14,498 nucleotides of DNA from CAZWDO01 sp964632485 [NCBI: uncultured bacterium] (GTDB taxonomy: Bacteria > JAGOEH01). The notes beneath the pieces are model-generated. The model was not told where the DNA came from. It saw nothing but the letters and a program-made list of their open reading frames with translations, and made no database searches. The position numbers and the translations under genes are program-made. The stretch is from assembly GCA_964632485.1 (NCBI GenBank), contig CAZWDO010000021.1:54568-69065 (forward strand), given 5' to 3'. Below are positions 7,107 through 14,498 of this stretch, piece by piece (position 1 is the stretch's first letter; the number at the start of each line of letters is the position of its first letter).

Positions 7107-7128
7107 TGTCCGATCATTAAATGCCACC

Positions 7129-7134
7129 AAGGAG
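7129..7134 (+). promoter_or_regulatory. Ribosome binding site that fixes the valS start
   Basis: AAGGAG lies 9 nt before the ATG at 7144. An in-frame ATG at 6994 lies upstream of the promoter, lacks such a site, and would add about 50 residues in AT-rich sequence with no match to the family's N-terminus, so it is not the start. Confidence 0.8.
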
Positions 7135-7143
7135 TTAATACAT

Positions 7144-9785
<2,642 letters not shown>

Positions 9786-9789
<4 letters not shown>

Positions 9790-12119
9790 AACCGGGGTCG
9801 CGATGGATGGGATTGGCTTTATGGCTGTTGCTGGGACGGATCGTTCCAGCCGAACCGGTGGCGTTGATCGAGCTGCACCGCAACGACAGCCAGGGCAATT
9901 ACGCCGGCCCGGCGGCGCTCAACAGCGTCATTGACGTGGAGGGTGTGGCCACTGTCGGGAGCGCCGAGTTCGGAAGCGGGTATCTCGAAGCCTACCTCCA
10001 GGACGCGACCGGCGGGGTGATGATCTATGCCGCGCAGGCGCTGTTGCCGTTCGAACGCGGCGACAGTCTCCGAATAACGGGGAAAATCAGGCAATACAAA
10101 GGGATGACCGAAATCGAAGCGACAGCGATCGAGCTGCTGAAAACCGCCTGCGTACTGCCCCAGCCACGGCTACTGCATTGCCGTGAAATCGCCGCGGCTT
10201 ATGACCCGGATTTCAGCGAACCGAACGAAGGCAGGCTGATCCGGCTTGACAACGTCCAAATGGCCGGCGTCTGGCCGGGTACGGTCTTTCTGAGCGACAG
10301 CACCGGGCAATGCGCGCTCTATGTCGATCGCGACATAGACCTGGATGAATCGGTTTTCGATCCCGGCACCTATAATATCACCGGCATCCTCAAACAATAC
10401 GATTCCTCCGCTCCCTGGTGGGACGGATACGAAATCGCGCCCCGCAACCGCGCCGATATTATCCTGCCAGAGGTTTATCTCCTCTCTTTGCCGGAAATCA
10501 GCGCCATCCAAACCGACGGCTTTTCCATCGGCTTTCAGGCCAATCGCGAGGGAATGGGACAACTGATCTATACAAATATTGAAGGAAACGAATCCTTTAC
10601 TCTCGAAAATTCCCTGAGCGCAGCCAATCACATTTTTCATTTAACCAATCTGACGCCGGCTTCGATCTATCGCCTGACACCGGGGCTGATTTATCAGGCT
10701 GCAACCTATACGTTCGGCGACAGTTGGGGCATTCCTTCCTCCCTCGCATCCAGCGGCGAATGCCGCATCTATTTCAATCTCGAGGTGGACACAACGCTGA
10801 AAAGCGGGCAGGCCGCCCATGGCGCCGCGGACCTGGGCGCCGTTATTGGAGAGCGGATCGACCAGGCGCGCTTTTCCATTGACCTGGCCATCTACAGTTT
10901 CAGCTACCCGCCACTGGCCGAGGATCTGATCGCCGCCCGCGACCGGGGTGTTGTCGTACGCGTGGTCTACACGAACCGCAGTGAACAAACCGGCATCTCG
11001 CGCCTGAAGGAAGCCGGCATCCCCGTGCTGACCAATCGCAACACGGCCAATGAAGGCGAGGAAATCATGCACGACAAATTTTTAATCGTCGACTATCGGG
11101 ACAAAAGCTCCGACCGCGATGATTGGGTGATGACCGGTTCGGCCAATTTCACCGAAGACCAGCTCTATCGCGACGCGGAAAATATCGTTTGGATTCAGGA
11201 TCAGGCGCTGGCTGCGGTTTACACCCGCGAATTCGAGGAGATGTGGGGCGGTTCGGATGATTGGCCGCGGCCCGACTCGTCGCGTTTCGGAGCGCGCAAA
11301 ACGGCCAATACGCCCACCCGGGTTCAATTGCCGGAAGGATTGTGCGAGTTGTATATGGGACCGGAAGACCAGCCGATCACCGCCATTGAACAGGCCATCG
11401 CCGGCGCCGATCATTCGGTCTATTTCAGTATTTTCGCTTTCACCCATCGGAATATCGCCGAGGCGCTCAGGGAACGGTTGGGAACCTGTCCGGGACTGAT
11501 CGTCCGCGGCATTTTCGATCCCAATATGGATGCCAATTCCATGTACTTCCCCATGAGCGGCCAGGGGCAGAACGGCTGGAATCCGCCGGCCGATGTTCGC
11601 GCCGCCGCCGGTTCCGGGCTCTATCACCATAAATACATGATCATCGACGCGGAATATCCGGAAAGCGATCCGCTGGTGGTCACCGGTTCCGCCAACTGGT
11701 CCTACAGCGTGGCCAACGAGAACAACGAGAACCTGCTAATCCTTCATTCGGCCCACGCAGCCAATCAATACCTGCAGGAATTCGCGCAACGCTACCGCGA
11801 AGCCGGCGGGGAGGGCGGATTTGCGGGTCTGGAGGAACCTTCGCCTGTGGCCGGGCTGCGGCCATTCACGTTCGAAGTCTATCCGCAACCGGCATCTGCA
11901 CAGCTTTATTTGAGATTGAACCCGCGCCTCACCGGCCCGGTAAAACTGACGCTATATGATTTACTCGGCCGAAAGATCGCGGATTATCCGCTTACTACCG
12001 GCACCGGAGAAATGAAGCTGGACATTTCTAACCGAAGCCTTTTCCCCTGCGGCATCTATCTGATGCGCTTGGAAACCCCCGAAACAATCCTGTCGCGCAG
12101 AATTCTCATCCTGCGTTAA
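9786..12119 (+). CDS. Secreted phospholipase D-family phosphodiesterase/nuclease with sorting-domain-like C-terminus
   Basis: The 777-residue protein starts with a signal peptide (about 1-22). Residues 25-225 hold one or two OB-fold-like units (VIDVEGVATV, GGVMIYAAQ, GDSLRITGKIRQY; repeated as NEGRLIRLDNVQM, YNITGILKQY) of the kind seen in extracellular nucleases. Residues 232-312 look fibronectin-III-like. Two PLD domains follow, each with an HKD motif: H429/K431/D436 with GSANF, and H614/K616/D621 with GSANW. Such pairs form one phosphodiesterase active site through a covalent His intermediate. Residues 694-777 (FEVYPQPASAQLYLRL, LTLYDLLGRKIADY, CGIYLMRLE) match the style of a type A Por sorting domain, implying export through a type IX system. 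DNA or RNA is the likeliest substrate given the OB folds, but a phospholipid is not excluded. Its ATG overlaps the valS stop (ATGA), so translation is probably coupled. Confidence 0.88.
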
Positions 12120-12187
12120 CGGCGGTTGCCTGACCAACCGTTATGGTTCAACACCATTCCAGTTCAATTCAATCCGAAATCCCTCTT

Positions 12188-12247
12188 ATGAAATTTAAAC
12201 ACATTCGACAAGCAGCACGCGACGATCTTCAATCCGTTTTTCCATGA
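12188..12247 (+). pseudogene. Possible truncated N-terminal stub of a GNAT acetyltransferase
   Basis: ATG at 12188 opens 19 codons reading MKFKHIRQAARDDLQSVFP and then TGA. The pattern IRxAxxDDLxxVF closely resembles the first strand and helix of GNAT N-acetyltransferases, which continue for about 130 residues; here the frame ends directly beside the stop of the opposing gene at 12251. No good ribosome site is seen. This may be a gene cut by a rearrangement, or a chance match over a short length. A weak hairpin at 12123-12140 precedes it; nothing else is visible in 12120-12250. Confidence 0.3.
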
Positions 12248-12250
12248 CGA

Positions 12251-14116
12251 TTACAACCTCCAAATATAATTGGTCTTAACTTCGATCAATCGCTTCCATT
12301 CTTTTTCCAACTGCCCCTTGAGCGTCGTTACCGCGTTAAAGCGCTTCTGCGTTCCAGACTTCGTTTCCTTGGCCAAAAGCCACTCATTACATGACTGAAG
12401 CAGATCAACCAATTTTTCTATAAAAGCGATCAGATTCAAGTAAATCTTTTCTCCATTGTTGAACAAACTTCCAAAAACGGTATCCGATTGTTGCAAGCTA
12501 AGTTTTAAATCATTATAAGCCATGTCGTAGGCGATCAGCGCATTATCGACTTTTCCGATTTTCCCGCCGCGACCGCCGATGATCAGGTAGCTCTCGCTCT
12601 TGAACTCTGAAAATTTCCAGGAAATCCGCTTAAAAAAAATATCCTCGAATAATTCAAGGGTATTCTCGAATTTCGGATAAAGAGATGATAAAAATTTATT
12701 AAGTTGATTCTCCCAGGTATTTTCAGTTTGATCGAATAAGTCATTCCCGCGCATCAATCTTAAAAACACATTGTATTTCTTCTGATATTTAAAATCAGCG
12801 ACAAAATTAGGATACTTCAATTTCAGTTTCTTGACTTCGATGATCGTATCCTTGAGGGGAAACGAGATGGCGGCTAGCTTGAGAAAGGCATCGACGGTAA
12901 ACAGCATTTTAGTGAAAACATTCCCGTCCATAAAGCAAACACCCACCCAGGCTTCATCGGCGAACGCGTTGTCGGCAAGGATTAATTTGACCGCCTGCTG
13001 CAAATATTTCCAGGAAGGCTGATAATGACCGCTGGCGTTATCGATGGCCACGATTTTTCCATCGATCCCCACGATCATGCCCGCGGCCTGCAGGCATTCG
13101 CCCTGCAATCCCTTGGAATGGAAATTATTGTTGGACGGGTAGGCAAAAAGCTGGTTTTCGCTCATCAAATAGATATAAGCTCCCCAAAAATCGACAATAC
13201 CTTTTTCAATACGGCTGGCTTCATTATTATATTTCACTTCTTTATAGGTTTTCCCTTCCTTGACCGAGGCCGGCTGCAGCACCGAATGAAACGGCTTCAG
13301 GAAGGGAACGTATTCCTGGGTAAGAGAATCCGGCAAATATTTATTCCAGGCATCTGTTTCGTAATAATAATAGGTAGTATAGATTGACTCCATGGGATCA
13401 AGGATTAATTTGCAGAACTTGATCTGGTTTTTGCTGAAAAAGATGCAGGCGCTCATTTTCTTTGTCGCTTTTGCGATATCCAAATCCAGAAAAAAATTGA
13501 TCAGATTGTCCACAGGGTCCAGTTCCATTGTGGCCTGCTTCATCAGCCAGTCAAGGTAGAAGCTGCGGGAAATATCGCGCCGATGCAAGGGATCGAGCCT
13601 TTCCACCACGCGGGTAGAATGCAGGCTCATGTACATGCCGGAACCTTGCTGATATTCGTAATTGCCGCCCTTGATGAATATATCCAAAAGTTTATTGATA
13701 TAGGTTTTGCGTTGGTTAGTAAAACTATAAAGGTAGTTCAGGAACTCCAGACGCCAATTCAGATGCCCCACGAATTCGTCCAATACAATTTTTTTTATCT
13801 TAGTGGATTTTTCCAGTTTTTTCAAAAATGCGGCGATTGCTGTCAATCCCTGGATTCGCTTCAACAAAAAACGTTTATTGAGAGGAAGACGATGGTAGTC
13901 ATTGAGAAGAGTTTTCAATTGCACCGCATCGGCGCCGAAATTCGCATTGGTTACGATTACGTTGCTATCGATGAATTTGTTTCCCTGCCATTTGAAAAGC
14001 ATGGGGATGATCAGTCCGGCGCTCGGTATTTCGTACCCGGACTGATTCTTGGCGAAGATATTGAGCTGATTTTCCGCCAACATCTGTTTGATATTTTTTT
14101 TGAATTTAGTCTTCAT
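12251..14116 (-). CDS. Uncharacterised 621-residue protein with SGHY-motif module
   Basis: I do not recognise the whole protein. The ATG at 14116 is chosen because AAGGA sits 8 nt upstream; an in-frame TTG at 14137 is a poorer option. There is no signal peptide or evident membrane segment, and the N-terminus is lysine-rich, so it is probably cytoplasmic. Residues about 331-382 carry FHS...GLQGECLQAAGMIVG.DGKIVAIDNASGHYQPS, with H333, G340, A345, G346 and S362-G-H-Y365. From memory the same order (HSSFLAGG..AAG......G.L..I...SGHY.P) occurs in plant IQM proteins and in bacterial toxin- or effector-like proteins of unknown biochemistry. Flanking regions look mostly helical, with charged amphipathic stretches near 85-150 and 540-621. 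Codon and base use are AT-richer than the valS block. It stands alone with its own promoter, opposing the PLD gene. Confidence 0.82.
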   Translation of the reverse strand: MKTKFKKNIKQMLAENQLNIFAKNQSGYEIPSAGLIIPMLFKWQGNKFIDSNVIVTNANFGADAVQLKTLLNDYHRLPLNKRFLLKRIQGLTAIAAFLKKLEKSTKIKKIVLDEFVGHLNWRLEFLNYLYSFTNQRKTYINKLLDIFIKGGNYEYQQGSGMYMSLHSTRVVERLDPLHRRDISRSFYLDWLMKQATMELDPVDNLINFFLDLDIAKATKKMSACIFFSKNQIKFCKLILDPMESIYTTYYYYETDAWNKYLPDSLTQEYVPFLKPFHSVLQPASVKEGKTYKEVKYNNEASRIEKGIVDFWGAYIYLMSENQLFAYPSNNNFHSKGLQGECLQAAGMIVGIDGKIVAIDNASGHYQPSWKYLQQAVKLILADNAFADEAWVGVCFMDGNVFTKMLFTVDAFLKLAAISFPLKDTIIEVKKLKLKYPNFVADFKYQKKYNVFLRLMRGNDLFDQTENTWENQLNKFLSSLYPKFENTLELFEDIFFKRISWKFSEFKSESYLIIGGRGGKIGKVDNALIAYDMAYNDLKLSLQQSDTVFGSLFNNGEKIYLNLIAFIEKLVDLLQSCNEWLLAKETKSGTQKRFNAVTTLKGQLEKEWKRLIEVKTNYIWRL

Positions 14117-14245
14117 GCAGGGTTTCCTTGCCGGCAAACGGGTTGTCCATATCTACATTCAGTAACCTATTAAACTCGCTGATTACATTTAATAATCGCT
14201 TGAGTATCATCCCGATCCCGTATAAAGCAACCTGCCCTGGATAAT

Positions 14246-14274
14246 AACATAATTCATATTGACTGTCATGTCAA
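14246..14274 (-). promoter_or_regulatory. Predicted promoter of the SGHY-protein gene
   Basis: On the minus strand TTGACA (14274-14269), a 17-bp spacer and TATGTT (14251-14246, 4/6) lie in an AT-rich stretch. Transcription would start near 14239, leaving a leader of about 120 nt. The remainder of the 14117-14396 gap shows no gene. Confidence 0.5.
14259..14274. repeat. Inverted repeat over the -35 box
   Basis: TTGAC (14259-14263) and GTCAA (14270-14274) are perfect 5-bp inverted arms around 6 bp, and the right arm is the predicted -35 box of the minus-strand promoter. It could be a repressor site of a family different from the LacI sites, or a chance palindrome. Confidence 0.3.
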
Positions 14275-14396
14275 GTTATTTTTTCATATTCTGATAAGAA
14301 AAAATTCAATGGTTTATTATGCGCCAGTTACAAACTGAATGTCAATCGATTCCGGAGAAGGATGCCATTGGGGTTTGATTCACTTCATCGCCCAGC

Positions 14397-14498
14397 TCAC
14401 AGAATTACCAGAATATGCGGCTGGACCGTCACACCCGAGGCTTCATCCCGCCAGGGCTGTTCCAGCCCCCGCACGAACGGTTCCGGCGCCCGCGAGTT
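14397..14498 (-). CDS. Probable C-terminal end of an unidentified protein, cut by window edge
   Basis: Reading in from the right edge gives 33 open codons ending in TGA at 14399-14397: a proline/arginine-rich start, then RGLEQPWRDEASGVTVQPH and a hydrophobic ILVIL end. Most third positions are G or C, as in the valS block and unlike the SGHY gene. The mixed, protein-like composition makes this frame more convincing than the opposite-strand frame opened by ATG at 14415, which is rich in Pro and Arg and lacks a ribosome site. No family is recognised. Confidence 0.4.
   Translation of the reverse strand, partial: NSRAPEPFVRGLEQPWRDEASGVTVQPHILVIL

Noticed and set aside
6994-7143. In-frame N-terminal extension of valS from ATG at 6994
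   Set aside because: The stretch contains the promoter and the predicted transcription start, is AT-rich, and the ATG at 7144 has a strong AAGGAG site and gives the family's normal N-terminus.
7107-7143. T-box or other riboswitch in the valS leader
   Set aside because: The predicted leader is only about 30 nt, too short for a T-box, and no specifier-loop structure is present.
12123-12140. Hairpin CGGTTG-N6-CAACCG between the convergent genes as a terminator
   Set aside because: The stem is only 6 bp and no T-run follows on either strand; a bidirectional terminator is possible but not supported.
14117-14396. Search for tRNA genes, small CDS or transposon ends upstream of the SGHY gene
   Set aside because: I saw no cloverleaf, no convincing short frame and no terminal inverted repeats matching the 12240 region; only the promoter and its palindrome are supportable.
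14415-14498. Plus-strand frame opening at ATG 14415 and running off the edge
   Set aside because: It lacks a ribosome site and is dominated by Pro and Arg codons, as expected for the reverse of the more protein-like minus-strand frame at the same place.

Overview
The window looks like chromosomal DNA from an uncultured member of the Fibrobacterota-Chlorobiota-Bacteroidota (FCB) superphylum. A Calditrichota/KSB1-like lineage is my best guess, but it is inference from gene style and not a placement. Clues are a TonB-dependent receptor with an N-terminal carboxypeptidase-regulatory-like domain and a Ca-binding-type loop, and a secreted enzyme ending in a domain that reads like a type IX secretion (Por) sorting domain. 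Strong TTGACA-type promoters precede several genes.

Left half, minus strand (6827 down to 1): a carbohydrate-use locus. In transcription order it holds a secreted GH13 alpha-amylase-family enzyme (6827-4437), a PfkB-family sugar kinase 9 bp downstream (4427-3489), a 316-bp regulatory gap, a LacI-family repressor (3172-2153), and 21 bp later a TonB-dependent outer-membrane receptor that runs off the left edge (2131-1). The logic would be outer-membrane uptake of an alpha-glucan or oligosaccharide, its hydrolysis outside the cytoplasm, phosphorylation of a sugar, and repression when substrate is absent. Three 14-bp LacI/CcpA-type pseudopalindromes support this wiring. One sits at the predicted transcription start of lacI (3196-3209). 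A 13/14-identical copy lies inside the amylase signal-peptide codons (6788-6801). A weaker one lies in the divergent intergenic region (6995-7008).

Middle, plus strand (7078-12119): a visibly more GC-rich block. A clear promoter (TTGACA, 17 bp, TAATTT) drives valS (valyl-tRNA synthetase, start at 7144). Its stop overlaps by 4 bp the start of a 777-residue secreted protein with an OB-fold-like N-terminus, two phospholipase-D HKD motifs and the sorting-domain-like tail, probably an extracellular nuclease or phosphodiesterase.

Right part: a 131-bp gap (12120-12250) contains a 19-codon stub resembling the N-terminus of a GNAT acetyltransferase. Directly next to it lies an AT-richer minus-strand gene (14116-12251) for a 621-residue protein of unknown function. 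That protein carries an HS...AAG...SGHYxP motif that I recall from plant IQM proteins and some bacterial toxin-like proteins. The stub and the composition change suggest an insertion or replacement junction near 12240. The right edge holds the probable C-terminal 33 codons of another GC-rich minus-strand gene (14498-14397). I saw no tRNA, rRNA, CRISPR array or insertion sequence.
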